In this document: positions 1 through 11,439 of the stretch, one piece after another
How the letters are laid out: each line of letters opens with the position of its first letter
Position numbering within the stretch: the stretch's first letter is position 1
Assembly (NCBI GenBank): GCA_933228895.1
Contig: OW121852.1
Span: 103,127,544 to 103,191,543 of the forward strand
Source of the DNA: Platycnemis pennipes
Taxonomy: Eukaryota; Arthropoda; Insecta; Odonata; Platycnemididae
Length of the DNA: 64,000 bases
Reading direction: 5' to 3'
The notes under the pieces: model-generated
The model's database searches: none
Seen by the model: the letters and a program-made list of their open reading frames with translations, nothing else
What the model was told of the DNA's origin: nothing
Position numbers and translations under genes: made by a program

Positions 1-862
1 GCCTAGCCATTTATGCCTTGAGTAACTACTGTATTATTTTCCTACGAAAAAAACCTAAGGGGATCTGCTAATGTTTACGGCTCGTATTCAGTCTGCATGT
101 CCACCAGAGAATGCCAAAGGTAGGACTTCTGATATAGCGTCATGAATTAACTATGTGAGCACTAGTAGAAATCCCATAGTGCGTGAGTCAGTCCTGTCGG
201 GGTTTTACTGCCGTTAATAATTTATGATTTCGCGTTTGGATATTTTGGCCCGAATTTATAATCACCCACTTGTTCTTTTATGTTCTGTTACATAAAGCCT
301 TTGTGTTTCTTAAAGTATTGATACATAAGCGGCATGCATCAGATCCAAATTGAAGGCAATGAATCAATATTGGGAATTGTAATTTTTGACAACATTTGTA
401 TTCTTATTTGGAATTCAACGTGTATTAAGTTCATGAATTGTTCGTAATAAAGCGGCGTGTTTACTAGGGACAGCGAAGCTCTCTGAATTAATGGTTATTT
501 ACTGAAGCTTAATTAGAAATGGAGGTTAGCTAATTATGAAATATACCGTCTTCGTGAACTAAATAAGAAATCCATGATGAGCTGAATATGAAAAGAGTAC
601 CTACAATTACGTCATAGCACGCGAGCTGTCACGAAAGCCCCCAACGAAGTGTAAGCATAATAATCCTCACGTTTTTCCCACATTGTAAATTCTCTCACAC
701 ACTATTAGATATGTAATATTGATATATTGTGTATGTATATTTCTTTTGTGTTAATTTATCATTATTTGATTCCTATAAGTGTATTCTTTACTTATTTTTT
801 TTAGCATCGGATTGTAATTGTTTTAAGTATTGACCACTATTTCTTTTATATAAGTATTTATT
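1..862. other. Intergenic, nothing recognised
   Basis: AT-rich sequence with no long open frame and no repeat that I can match elsewhere in the window. The last part may belong to the body of the LINE whose 3' tail follows. Confidence 0.4.
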
Positions 863-947
863 TTGACGAGGGGTTAGATGGCAGAAGGGACAGTTTTGTC
901 TCAATCTCGCCCCAATAAAGACCTTTTATTATTATTATTATTATTAT
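863..947 (+). mobile_element. LINE 3' tail with ATT microsatellite
   Basis: A block starting tgacgaggggttagatgg and ending in ctcgccccaataaag is followed by an (ATT)n run. The same block occurs at 24237-24300, where it is followed by a TATC run. A shared 3' end with a different short tandem repeat after it is what non-LTR retrotransposon 3' ends look like. An AATAAA lies just before the run. The body upstream is too decayed to place in a clade. Confidence 0.6.
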
Positions 948-2214
948 GACGCCAGGTTTTGATGCAGCAATTACAAGGAGTGATGTATTTGCTTTATAGT
1001 GTTCATAATAGTAAAAGGCCGGTAAAAACGAGTTGTGCGTGCATATAAGACTTTTCAGTTTTTAGTCATTGAAATTCAATTCCGAATCGTGCTGCGGGAA
1101 TATAATGTCTGTTTGCAGAAAATTTCTTTTAAATCATGAGGGTGTATGACTTGACGATGTGCATTCATATCCCTCGCTTATGGAGTACAGGATATCCTTG
1201 AACGTTTTTGACCTAGTTACGCCAACTACCAACACAAATCGATTTCCATTAATTTCCTGATTTTGAATTTGTATTCACGATATAAAATGAAACTTAGAAC
1301 AAATTGTCATTATATTTTAATTTTCATGGTAAAATTATCTTCACTGCAATAAAAATCCAGGAATGACATTTAATTTTATTGATTTATTCCGAGTAAAATG
1401 TATTGATGCTAAGCGATCGCCTATCAATCGTTTAGAGTTTTGGGAAGTCAATGACTCGGTGTTGCGATTCTGGTAATTCGAGCATGCCATTTTCTACGAG
1501 TTGATGCTGCTTTAAAGCGTACCTTTTACCTATCTTCCTGTAATATGGTCGTAAATGTTGAAAAGATTGCATAGTTCTTTGCAGCGCGAGGGAAATTTTT
1601 GCCAAGAACTTGAAACTTTTAGTTGACTTTGATGAGTAATTTTAAACAGAATGCGCGAGATGATCAGTCCTTGTAGTACTAGTGCAATGTACATCATCGC
1701 ATACCAACGGCTCTGCTACATTTAGGGGAAAATATTTATCGCTGTAATTTCGGAAGAGGCATCCTTACAATTCTCTGGCCCCACTTTAACCATTCTACAC
1801 ACTTCCTACGATCCTTTTTGAGGGATTACATTCACCATCGCATACCAATTATCGGCGAGCCGGCACTTAGAGATATTTGTGGTGTAGGAGCGTAATAAAC
1901 TTTAGGCTGTTAAGTATAGAGTTAATGATTATTCTAAAACGGAAGTCCATTTGTGACTCTAATGCATGGCCATTTTTTTCGTAACGTTCTACAGAACGGT
2001 GAATAGACTCTTCAGTAACAAGTGAAGCAATTTTTATTATAAATATTTAAAGCCGTCAACAATGAGCAACGATTAACTGTAATTAGATTTTTCCTTGTAT
2101 GCTTGGAATGCAACCGCAATTATTAATAAAAAAATATTTGCATTGCTTGTGTCCCTCGTAGTTCGAATTTGGAAGCTGTAAAATCTGTTTTGTTCCTTTG
2201 GTAGCTATAGTTTT
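948..2214. other. Intergenic, nothing recognised
   Basis: AT-rich, stop-rich in all frames, with no clear repeat or RNA gene. Confidence 0.4.
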
Positions 2215-2215
2215 T

Positions 2216-2320
2216 CATGGGTGTTTTCAAGTCTGTTTCCGCACTAATTGGCGCTTCAGACCGAGAGGAAAGGTATAAGGATAGGTATGGAAGTGATTGG
2301 GTCTAGCTATAGTTCATATG
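2216..2320 (-). repeat. SINE-associated 3' repeat scrap
   Basis: The stretch with gtgttttcaagt and then ccgagaggaaaggtata matches 19603-19650, where it lies directly beside a tRNA-derived SINE on the minus strand. It is probably the decayed 3' side of another copy; the tRNA-like head is not visible here. Confidence 0.4.
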
Positions 2321-3257
2321 GCAGTGAATCCCTTATGTGCTTCCTAGAAATAGGGTTGTTTACTTGTAGTGCATGGTAATATGTTGTAGCATGCCTATTG
2401 TAAAGTCACTCCCTGTCGTACGCTCTTCCGTTCGCTTGCAGGGCGATGTACACTTTAGATAAACGGAACCGTCAAAGGCACTCGAAATTTCATTTGGGAA
2501 AAATTGAATAGGAAAATAAGCAGTAAAATGGACATTTTGTACACACCATCTACGATTAATTATCGTTCCATAAAAGAAAAACTTCTCTAGACGTAGATGA
2601 TTATCAATCTAAATTAAAGTTCAGGGTTATAATCAAAAAAAGACCACCATTAGGTGTAAGTCAAGCGCTCTGATAGAAGGTGCAACATAATATTTTTTAT
2701 CGCTGAATTATAACCCTAGTACTCATAAACTGTAGTCAGTATTCTTTACGGGGTTAGACTCCGGTAACAGTTAAAGTCAAACTGAATTTCCTTCAAAATA
2801 CATCGTAATGGGATATTTTCACTGTAACTCAAAAATGATTAAGCAATTTTTAAAAATAACTCGCGTTTCGGATCATCATTGAGGATATCCTGAGGATGTT
2901 AAGGTTCTTCCGCCGCCCTATAAAAAAATGAACGCAATTTCCTTCTCCTCGTCTTGCTGGGCTATATGGTCATCGCGCGCTAATTATGAGATACGACGGA
3001 TGAAGCAAGTCTTCCGAAACTGGCAAAGGTTACACCATTCTCAAAGAAAATATCGTTATTTATCTCGGAAATAAAATCGGAATACGCCTTGCGTGTTGCA
3101 TAATTAATTATTGGATCAGTGCAAGGCAATTTTTATCGGAACGAGTACAGATCTCATTACATTATATCAACGCAATAACTAGAACAAATGTTGGCTTGAT
3201 CAGTGAGGATGGATCTCAGTTTGTATAAAGCCATTCGGAGTATGAAATTTCGAACAC
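2321..3257. other. Intergenic, nothing recognised
   Basis: No supported gene or repeat. Confidence 0.4.
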
Positions 3258-3300
3258 TTCCGAAGGTGGAAGTGCATTTCCGAAGGTGGAAGTGCATTTC
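3258..3300 (+). repeat. Two-copy 21-bp tandem repeat
   Basis: The unit tccgaaggtggaagtgcatt is present twice in a row without a mismatch, a recent small duplication. Confidence 0.85.
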
Positions 3301-3559
3301 CCCTGAATGGCCTGTGATTTCTGCAACACATCTGGTGCCCAGAAGATCACATGGCTTATGTTAAGCTTGTAGAGCACGTCGGAATCCTCATTATTTCAAC
3401 TAGGGTAACTCATTTAATCAATATTATCAAATTCTACCAAATATCTAGACACATTTGTCAACCTTTTTTCTAAGTTAAAAAAATATAACCTTCGTACTTA
3501 AGTGGTTTGTATTTCAAAAGTAATGAGTTAATTTACCAGCATCAGCAGTTGGAAATAAT

Positions 3560-3893
3560 TCGTGGGAGGAGATGGACTGCTAAGATCATATGTGCCCTTT
3601 ACTATAGGAAGATAATATGATGAAGGAACGTGTTTGTAACGGAATGGAGGAAGGATGAAGCGGAACTCGACGCCGGCATTATCCTAATTTAAAATTAAGG
3701 CACCAAGAGATCCCCGATTTAACGTCCCATCCGACGAATGGAGTACTGAACTCTGCCCACCACACAGTACTAAGCCGGGACAGGTATACCAATGAATAAT
3801 ATCTGCCACGGCTGGGATTTGGACGTTACCCCTCGGGATGAGAGGCCAGTAGGTACTGTAGCCATCACACCAACTCGATCCCCCAAATTTAAA
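3560..3893 (-). mobile_element. tRNA-derived SINE copy
   Basis: Copy of the SINE described at 38426-38755, read on the minus strand. Its head lies near 3880 (caccaactcgatcccc is the complement of the A-box side). The body has the family signatures: tccgacgaatgg, gtataccaatgaa and ggaggaaggatga. It is degenerate, and its B box (complement of gggatttgg) has lost the consensus. Confidence 0.7.
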
Positions 3894-4000
3894 TGGTGTG
3901 GAAATTTAATAATAATTTTATTCTTGGTTGAAACTTTCGCGGGTCACTATGAATGCATATATTTGTTCTTAATGGTGTACCCTGCGTACTATTACCAGGT

Positions 4001-4047
4001 GTGATACCTGACGTTTCGTGCCCGCTGCTGGTCACTTTATCAAAGGG
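4001..4047 (-). ncRNA. Hammerhead-like motif in PLE arm (left)
   Basis: On the minus strand: CCT, then TTGATAA, an extra A, a near-complementary stem (GTGACC and GGGCAC), then GAAACGTC and AGG. CCT and AGG can form stem I. Aligned to the CTGATGA core, C3 has become U and G8 has become A. These bases pair with each other in hammerheads, so the change is compensatory. Confidence 0.45.
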
Positions 4048-4194
4048 AATGAGGTATCTGTCGAGTTGGTGGAGTTTATATAGAGGTTTCATGGTGGGAA
4101 AAGGATGGGAAGTGGAGGAGTGGAAGGAGTATTCATTGCATTTTTATTAAGGTTCAAAGCAAGGTCCCACGTGTGGCTGATTTGGAGGCCACAG

Positions 4195-4424
4195 TCCCTA
4201 TTTTAATTTTGCTGGCATTTTCTTATTTCCAAAGCTTCGCGGATCAGTCGGGGCTTGAAGCTTTTCACTTTCGCGACTATCTTTGTTTATTTGAGGTCAA
4301 TCGCGTGTCCCGAGGCTGCATGTTCCGCAACTGCCGATTTTAAGGGTTCTCCCAGTCGAATAGCCCTCTCGTGTTCTTCTAGGTGTGTTTTAACGGAACA
4401 TCCGGTTTCGCCACACGTGGGACC
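4195..4424 (-). pseudogene. PLE GIY-YIG endonuclease fragment
   Basis: The minus-strand translation contains CGETGCSVKTHLEEHERAI, then SAVAEHAASGHAIDLK, a stop, and KPRLIREALEIRK. This is the C-terminal endonuclease region of Penelope-like proteins. Two defects are visible: the arginine expected before the EH motif is His (KTH rather than KTR), and an in-frame stop follows DLK. The part carrying the GIY-YIG strand itself is missing or lies in the arm. I see no reverse transcriptase upstream. Family assignment is by motif recognition. Confidence 0.65.
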
Positions 4425-4540
4425 CTGCTTTGAACCTTAATAAAAATGCTATGGCTACTCCTTCCACTCCTCCCCTTCCCATCTTTTTCCCACCATGAAA
4501 CCCCTATATAAACTCCACCAACTCAACACATACCTCATTC

Positions 4541-4588
4541 CCTTTGATAAAGTGACCAGCAACGACCACGAAACGTCATGTATCACAC
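4541..4588 (+). ncRNA. Hammerhead-like motif in PLE arm (right)
   Basis: Inverted counterpart of the motif at 4001-4047: CCT, TTGATAA, A, GTGACC, loop, a diverged second strand, GAAACGTC. The base after GTC differs from the left arm, so stem I and stem II are both weaker. Confidence 0.35.
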
Positions 4589-4921
4589 CTGGTAATAGTA
4601 CGCAGGGTACACCATTAAGAACAAATATATACAATAATAATTTCATTGAAATCGACTGACTGCACTTTTTGAAGTGAGGGCCCGGACTTCTGTGTGCAAA
4701 AGGAATGAATTTGTGAATCTTCAATGATTTGGCCGGTTCTCCATTGGGCGTAGTGAAGTTCATTGCCCTCAGTTTTTGTCGGCGTGTCAACTAACGACAT
4801 ACTCGGGACACGATTCAGGATGTTTCCTTAGCAAGCTAATAGTGACTTTATGTTTCTCTACTCCCCCATAAAATAGGAGCTAGTAAATCTGGGGATATGA
4901 TCAATACCTAAGGTCATTTGT

Positions 4922-5020
4922 GCCATTTAGGATCAGTTGGTAATGGGGAAGAGGGAGAGGTTTTTCGGAAAATGGAGGAAGGATGGAGAGAAATCCTGCG
5001 TTCGTATTTTACCACTCTGA
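4922..5020 (-). mobile_element. SINE 3'-half fragment
   Basis: The stretch gttggtaatggggaagagg and then ggaggaaggatggagagaaat matches the reverse complement of the 3' half of the SINE at 38426-38755. The tRNA-like head is absent. Confidence 0.55.
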
Positions 5021-5790
5021 CCGAAAGATCATTAAGAAACGAAACTCGTCAACATTAGCATGTATTGGGTACTAAATATTTGGTTTATAAACAAGAGGTT
5101 TGGCTGATTATTGCCAATAACGTTAAATATAAATAAATACAGTCATATAAGCATCTGATTCATTGGCTACGTGTTGTTTCTGTATTCTCAAGATTTTATA
5201 TTCAAGGATATTTATTCTAATCTATTTTTATGTAACGGAAATAGGTCCTTTGTTAATCACCACCCTGGAAACGTGAGCGTCTTAAATTGTTACAAGTACC
5301 CCAAAAAAGTTTATAACTCCGTATCCCATGGATTGTGAAAGGGAGAAATTATTTATTTGTTTAAATTGACAAATTCATTTATTGTTTTCCACCGTTTAGT
5401 GTAACTTTTCATAGTGTCCCACCTCATCTTTACATTGATTTTAATTACCAGCTCTTCCTTTCGGTATTTCTCCCTTCCATTCAACAATTTTCTTTTTTAT
5501 GCATACTATTACAAATACCTTAAGTTTTTGACACAATTGCGCAGCAGTAGGTGGGCAATTGAATTGCATATTTGTGGAGAGGGCTCTTGGAATTTCAATG
5601 GGTACTCTCTTCTGTATAATAAAACTAGGGGATTTAATTTTTTGTATTCTTCTTCGTCGAACTTGAGACTTCGTTCGAGAAGGATAGCCAATAAATGAGT
5701 TTTATCTCTTCATTCGAATCCGTTGGTAACGGCATCCGTCGTTTGCCTATCTTCTTTATTCGGGAGGGAGCAACCAATACCTTTCACGTT
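5021..5790. other. Intergenic, nothing recognised
   Basis: AT-rich with no supported gene. A plus-strand open frame of about 94 codons (5414-5698) has no family resemblance I recognise. Confidence 0.35.
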
Positions 5791-5799
5791 CCACGGTTT

Positions 5800-6480
5800 A
5801 TTTCCCTTTCGACCTCCCCACTCCATGGGATCCAGCTGATTCCCAGGGGCTGGAGGTCTGTGCCGTGAACGTTCTGGAAATGGGATTTTCGGCGGGTCGT
5901 GGAAGTGGAAAGAGACGCCTCTGTGGTGGGGGTGGGACTGGCTGAACTATGCATGTGTGAGAAAGAGGGGGGGGGGGAGACGGGAGAGATTACGTAAGGG
6001 GTGGCAAAGGGTGGGATGGCCCAGGGAGGTGGTGGGGGAGGTAGGGTCGGTGGTGCGTGGAAAATAGTCGGGAGGAGAGGGTTTAGAGAGTTATGCCGGA
6101 GGAGGGAAGATGAAAGGTTGGCGGAAAGGTCAGGATATTGGACACGGGGAGGGTTTGGTAGTGGTGGGGGTCGGATTTCGTGGATGAAATTCATCCGGGG
6201 AAGGTTCTGGAGGTTCCGAGTGCATGGAAATGTTTGGAGGGAGGAGGGGATGAGGTTCCGGGGGCCAAGGAGTCAGGGATTGGGGGTGGGGGAGGATGGA
6301 GCGAAGGGGATCCCCAGTGGAAGGAAGAGGAGAACGTGGCGCTCGGATTTAACGAAGGGAGCGAGAGGAATGCTGGGACGGCTGCTTGGAAGAGGGAAGT
6401 CCACGGTGAGGGATACCTGGTCGACACAAACACACACTCACATGAATTCGGAATAAAAGCGGGGCATCTGGCCTCCGAGC
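5800..6480 (+). other. G-rich, CpG-bearing region
   Basis: The plus strand is strongly purine- and G-rich, with a run of 13 G near 5966 and many GGTGGGGG-like blocks. Long open frames on both strands are low-complexity by-products of this composition. The region lies upstream of the promoter-like sequence at 6505-6640 and could be regulatory. Confidence 0.4.
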
Positions 6481-6504
6481 AAACGTTCACGCTCCACGGG
6501 ACTC

Positions 6505-6640
6505 CGTTACGATTGGCTGCGAACCTACTCGCTTTGGCAGCGTTACTGAGTGTTCAGTGTCTAAAGCGCATCATCTGTTGACGCCAAGAGAACGTTATAA
6601 ATAGGGATTTGACCGGAAAAAACTCGCGTCCAGCACTCAA
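6505..6640 (+). promoter_or_regulatory. Possible TATA/CCAAT promoter
   Basis: An inverted CCAAT motif (gattggctgcg, about 6511) is followed by TATAAATA (about 6594-6601) and, 25-35 bases on, by gtccagcactc, a plausible start region. Spacing and order fit a metazoan core promoter. No coding exon is recognisable downstream before the LINE at 6790, so the transcript is unknown. Confidence 0.3.
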
Positions 6641-6789
6641 AAGGCTAGCATAGAACAGAAAATTTTTCTATTCGTAAAAAAGAATGATTTTTTCTTCTTT
6701 TTCACCTCTTTCGGAAGCTGGTCACAATCATGTATTAGACCTCTCTGTTTTCCCTTATTATCTACTAGTTTCTAGGTGTGTGGAGTGAT

Positions 6790-8425
6790 TGATAATGGCA
6801 AAGACTAGAGAATGAAAACGAAGTGAAGAGATGGAAAGAATGTCTGGACGAGTAGTGCAACGGAAACAATCTCAGCACAAAAGTGATCGAAGAGGAAAGA
6901 GAAGTTGAAGTGTATGATATGGGAGCAAATTTATTAAGATCAGAATTTGACGCAGCAGTAAGGGATCTTCGCAAGAATAAGGCTTCTGGAATTGACGATA
7001 ATCCTGCATAACTAATTAAAAATGCAGGAGTGAAGACATTAACCCATCTGTATAAAACCATCTGTGGCATGTACTCAACAGGAGAAAAAAACAGGGATTT
7101 CGAGAAAAACATCATCATTCCTATTCTCAGAAAGAAGAGAGCGGAGAAATGCGAAAATTTTAGGTCTATAAGCCCGACGCCACTTGCATCGAAGATATTG
7201 ACAAGGATCATCTACAAAATATTAGAAAGTAAAGCTGAGGAGTTCCTGGCTGAAGATCGATTCGGATCCAAGAAAAGTAAGGGAACCAGAGAAGCAATAT
7301 TGGCCCTTAGGCTGCTAATAGAAGAGAGAATGGAGAAGGAAAAACCGACGTTCATTGTATTCATGGATTTAGAGAAGGCTTTTGACAACGTGGATTGGAA
7401 TTCAATGCTTGATATTCTGAAAGGAATTGGAGTGTCCTACAATGGCCGAAGAATTATCCACAGTCTGTATAAAAACCAAGTAGCTGTGATTAAATCTGGA
7501 CCCAGCTATGAAGAGGCGAGAATAAAGAAAGGAGTGAGACAAAGCTGTGCTCTGTCTCCTGTAATTTTTAATGTTTACTTCGAGAAAGCCATCAATGAAA
7601 TCAAGGAGAAGTCTTCTGGAGTGAATATCCACGGAGAAAAATGAGCTTGCTGCGGTTCACTGATGACATAGCACTCGTAGCAGAGAGAGAGGAGCTGAAT
7701 AAGACTCTAAAAACCATGGAAAGGACAATGGCCAGATATCATCTGAAGATCAATAAGAAGAAAACTGAGATATTGGTATGCAGCATAAGACAAGAGGCTA
7801 AAACCAACGTCAATTTAGGAAAACAAAAACTGGAAGAGTTTTGTTACCTTGGAAGCTGAGTAACCAACGATGGACGAAGCAAGAAAGAAATAGTCAGCAG
7901 AATAGTCCAGGCAAAGAGGGCATTTTATCAAAAGAAGAATATACTTACCGCTGGAAATAAATGCGCAGGAGTAAGGAAACAATTCATCAGAACGTACATC
8001 TGGAGCGTGTTTCTCTATGGCAGTGAAGCATGGACAATGACAGCAGCGGAAAAGGAAAGGGTGGAAGCATTGGAAATGTGGTGCTACAGAAGAATGATGA
8101 AGATTAAATGGATCGACGGCGTAAGTAACGAGGAAGTCCTAAGAAGAGTGGAAGAAAAGATCTTCTGAATACCCTGAGAAGAAGACGGAACGACTTAATC
8201 GGCCACATCATGAGACATGATGGCCTGATTAAGACAATCGTCGAGGGACAAGTGGAGGGGAAAGAATGGCAAAGGAAGGCCTCGAGTGAGATATATGGAA
8301 CAAGTGATGAAGGATGTGAAAGAGAAGAAATACGTAAATATGAAGAGGTTAGCCGATAGAAGGACTCAGTGGAGAGCTGCGTCAAACCAATCTGAGGATT
8401 GATGGCCAATAATGATGAAAGACTA
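6790..8425 (+). pseudogene. RTE-like LINE reverse transcriptase, broken
   Basis: A non-LTR reverse transcriptase, inactivated. In order: a region with FDAAVRDLRKNKASGIDD (about 6950), the fingers and palm with ASKILTRIIYKI, motif A in FMDLEKAFDNVDWN (about 7363-7400), motif B in GVRQSCALSPVIFN, then motif C. Motif C reads FTDD instead of FADD and lies in a different frame: two bases are lost near 7640 relative to the 59.3-kb copy. A stop after FCYLGS (about 7859) and further frame changes break the rest. The C-terminal part includes MKIKWIDGVSNEEVL and RYMEQVMKDVKEKKYVN, a signature shared by all copies of this family in the window. The 3' end runs into gatgg/atgatga, a short-repeat tail typical of RTE-clade elements. 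The clade name is inferred from recognition, not from a tree. Confidence 0.85.
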
Positions 8426-8644
8426 GAGATATGCTTTCACCAGCTGCGTATTCATACGGGACGTATTGTTCGCGAGCGTGGCCTCATTAGGAAGAAAGTA
8501 TGTATCTCGAGATTGATCCAATACCCGAGTGAGGTGTTGGATCAATCAGCATTTAAAATTCCGGGAATTCTTCGTATGAGAAAATTTTAATAGGATTCCT
8601 CAATGAGCTGACATCATGTTAACACAATCGAATTTCTCCTTTAC

Positions 8645-8935
8645 CTCTCGCTCCGATCTTACTCCGTGTACCTCGCCCGAGGTCTTCCTTTATAATTCTC
8701 TCCATTCTCTGTCTTTATGGGACTATTGTGACTCAAAGTGTCTCTGATAAGGTAGTCCATTTTTCTCAGAATGTTTATGAGCTTTTTCATTTGCTGCTCT
8801 TCTTAGAAGGTCTTCGTCACTAGTTCGGTATAATTCATTTGAGCATATTTCTTCGTTGAAACCATTCTTCAAATTCTCCAAATCCCACCTTTTATGTAGC
8901 TGTTATTGTCCATTCATCATTGCTGTGAGCGGGTG
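8645..8935 (-). pseudogene. Decayed LINE 3'-end fragment
   Basis: Minus-strand translations in shifting frames give NYTELVTKT, KKLINILRKMDYLIRDTL and GRPRARYTE, matching the C-terminal block of RTE-like reverse transcriptases. It is more diverged than the neighbouring copy at 6790-8425 and in the opposite orientation, so it is an older, separate insertion. Confidence 0.6.
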
Positions 8936-9172
8936 AGCTCCTGGTTTAAGTGTTAATGACGTGTTTTCCTAGTTCAAGGCTTGTATTTTCAGCTGTGTGT
9001 TGACTCAATCTGGCGTTTTGCTTCGAATTACCTTTTTCTTCACCATATTTATGTTATCTTGCTTCCAAATTACCGATATCCTTCTAGGTATTTACTGATG
9101 ACCTGTTTCTTGTTGAAAAGACAGTTTCATGTTGAAAATACATGTTAAATTGAATTCCTAATCAGAATAATG

Positions 9173-9208
9173 TAGTAGGCATCATTACTGTTGTAATGAT
9201 GCCTACTA
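9173..9208. repeat. Perfect hairpin, 16-bp arms
   Basis: Arms tagtaggcatcattac and its exact complement are separated by tgtt. There is no gene context. It may be the core of a small palindromic element together with the hairpin at 9316. Confidence 0.85.
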
Positions 9209-9315
9209 ATGTACTAATGTAAATGTACTACTAATGTAAATAGGCCTGGTTACGTAATTATTCTGGAAAAGTACTCTCATGACACCTTATTAGCTATTTG
9301 GTAAATCGAAATAAT

Positions 9316-9367
9316 TACGGTCATGGTCATGTAATTATCATAGGATAATTACATGACCATGACCGTA
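9316..9367. repeat. Perfect hairpin, 24-bp arms
   Basis: The arms start tacggtcatggtcatgtaat and are perfectly complementary over 24 bases, with the 4-base loop atag. It lies 107 bp after another perfect hairpin. Confidence 0.9.
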
Positions 9368-9369
9368 TA

Positions 9370-10000
9370 TGGCCTTCATGCCTCCTTATTAATGAAACGC
9401 ATGAGTGCAATATTTTTAAGGTATTTCCTTTCATGTATGGCATGAAACTAGGAATACATGGTTATTATTTATGCCATCTGTCCTGCAATTAGTTGATAAA
9501 AAGTTGAAAACTGTATTACATATGATACCGCCGTGTTTTCTTGCAGCGTTTAGTTGACTAAACAGTAAAGCCGGTGGTATAACTACTAACATTTGAATTA
9601 TTTACGCGGAGATAATAAGTGCATGGTGTAGAGGCTAACTCCACCATAAAGCCTTCCGGTGTCTTGCAGAGTACTATGCAAATGTGTATGCGGGCATCTA
9701 GTACGAAATTTTGGACTTCTTTTGTATACCGGCCGTAGTGTTCAGGTAAAAAACGCGTGCAAATCCTGAATTCGAATTTCATCTCGGGCATGAGTATCAT
9801 GTTTATCTTAGGAATGAGCTTAAGATTAAGTAAGGTTACGCCAAATTCACAGGATCATTTTTCACGGGCAACTTCAGGGGCAGTAGCAATGATAGCTCAT
9901 GTAAAAGCTGAAAAATAAACACATTAAATGATCGTTTCTAGGGATGGATTAAATTATAGTCTCTCATCCCTTATTTTTGCTATTTGAGCAGGTCCCTTTA
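9370..10000. other. Intergenic, nothing recognised
   Basis: A minus-strand frame of 80 codons (9558-9800) has no recognisable family. I treat it as chance. Confidence 0.35.
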
Positions 10001-10017
10001 GACACACCCAAAAGGCA

Positions 10018-10120
10018 GCCAATCAGAGCGCGCGGCAGCATTCGTAGAATGCAGAGGTCAGTAATCGAAAGTGTATTGTAAACAACACGTAACCGTGAGA
10101 GGTAGAAATTCTACCTCTCA
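10018..10120. promoter_or_regulatory. CCAAT plus GC box, and small palindrome
   Basis: The sequence cagccaatcagagcgcgcgg joins a CCAAT box to a CpG run. Downstream, tgagaggtagaa and its complement form a 12-bp-arm palindrome at 10096-10120. This is suggestive of a regulatory region only. Confidence 0.25.
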
Positions 10121-10469
10121 AATTCGAAATTCAGTCATTCGAAAAGGGACCAAGAAAATGACCGTGTGAGTGGCGAAAACGTTTACGTTTCCGTGAAAGC
10201 TATTGCTTAAATGATCCCTGAACACCTATGTGAAAAATGATAGTGTGATAGCTTTAGATGGTGCGATATAAACTATAGAACACCGTCAAACTTAACGCTA
10301 CTGCTCTTCTTAATGATTGTAAGGAAACCCTCGAGCCGACGGTTGGGAAGGCAATGGGGGCGTTTACTCGGAACCGAAATCGCAATTTTGTACACGAAAT
10401 CGTTAGATGGAAACGAAAAAAGAATTTTAGCGAAAAAATTTATCTTCTAACCACAACCATTCACTCATA

Positions 10470-11280
10470 AATCAAAAATTAAAATAAGCAAAAGGTGACG
10501 CCCACCGAAAAAGCTGCTTTGATATCATTGACGTCATTTTCCTCCCGTCCTTGACTGCTTTTAGGATAAGGAAAGGGAGTGGAGGGGGGTTCTCGGAAGG
10601 TCTGCTCGCACAGATGCTGTCGCAACTGCTCCTATTGGCAGAGTCAGCTGTGTCCCTCCCATTGCGATAAAGCAAAGTAGCTTCGCGGGCTCAGTTGTGA
10701 TTGGACGAAGTCGATATACGTCAGAGGCTGCACCACGACCACTTTTCCGAAAGGGTTAAAAACATAAGTGTTTTGCCGCTTATAACTCGAGAAATAATTG
10801 ACGGATCAAAAAACGGAAAAATACGTGTCTTTTTATTTTACAAACTCTATCAGATTCGGCAATTAAAAAAATGGTAAACGAACCTATTTCCGAAGATCCA
10901 GAGGGACCACCTATTCTCTGGCGAGAGCTTGTAATCAATAGGCAGTTAATGGTGGTACGTTCGGTGGGGGCTGAGCAGCATTCATCAGATCTCCATCCGT
11001 GAACTTTTCTGCGGTCGGAGACCAAAGTTTGGGACGACGTTTGACCGGGGTTGGCAACCGCATTGAAGGGCGTGTTCATCGAATGTGAAGGGGGGGAAAG
11101 GTGAGACGCAAATGTGCAGAGTGGAAGGAGACAGCGAGAGACGGTACGGGAGTAGGAGGAGAGGGAGCAGTCAGCGGGAAGAGCGCACTTGCCGGATGAA
11201 AGAGCTGGGGAAGTCAGAGAGACCGTGACTTTCGGTCACCCGTGAAGACCAAGGAAAACACAATAGACAATAAGTAGTCT
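10470..11280. other. CpG-containing, promoter-like region
   Basis: Locally GC-rich sequence with inverted CCAAT boxes (tattggcag about 10634, gattggacg about 10698) and gctcagttgtg (about 10688), which contains the arthropod initiator-like TCAGT. A short hairpin, gtgac-tttcg-gtcac, lies at about 11226-11240. No exon is identifiable beside it. Confidence 0.25.
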
Positions 11281-11439
11281 TCGGTTTTAGGTGCTCCATC
11301 GGCTAAGGCTATATCGCACCGTCTACTCTAAGATCTAAAACGAACATTTACATTATGTAGTACCTATTTAAATATCAGTGTTCAACCCGAAAGGCGGTTT
11401 TTGATAGGTGAGGGTAGAGCTCACTCCGCACTAATCCAT

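Larger units (their letters stand above)
3957..4630 (-). mobile_element. Penelope-like element remnant with inverted arms
   Basis: Arms at 3957-4176 and 4410-4630 are inverted copies of each other (about 220 bp, mostly identical by eye). They flank a minus-strand fragment of a GIY-YIG endonuclease. Penelope-like retroelements (PLEs) are known to carry terminal repeats in direct or inverted orientation and hammerhead motifs within them. Each arm here holds a hammerhead-like motif. The reverse transcriptase is missing, so this is a short, dead or non-autonomous copy. Confidence 0.7.

Noticed and set aside
5784..6581. Overlapping frames of 100-150 codons in G-rich DNA
   Set aside because: Pro/Ser- or Gly/Arg-rich on opposite strands, as expected from skewed composition.
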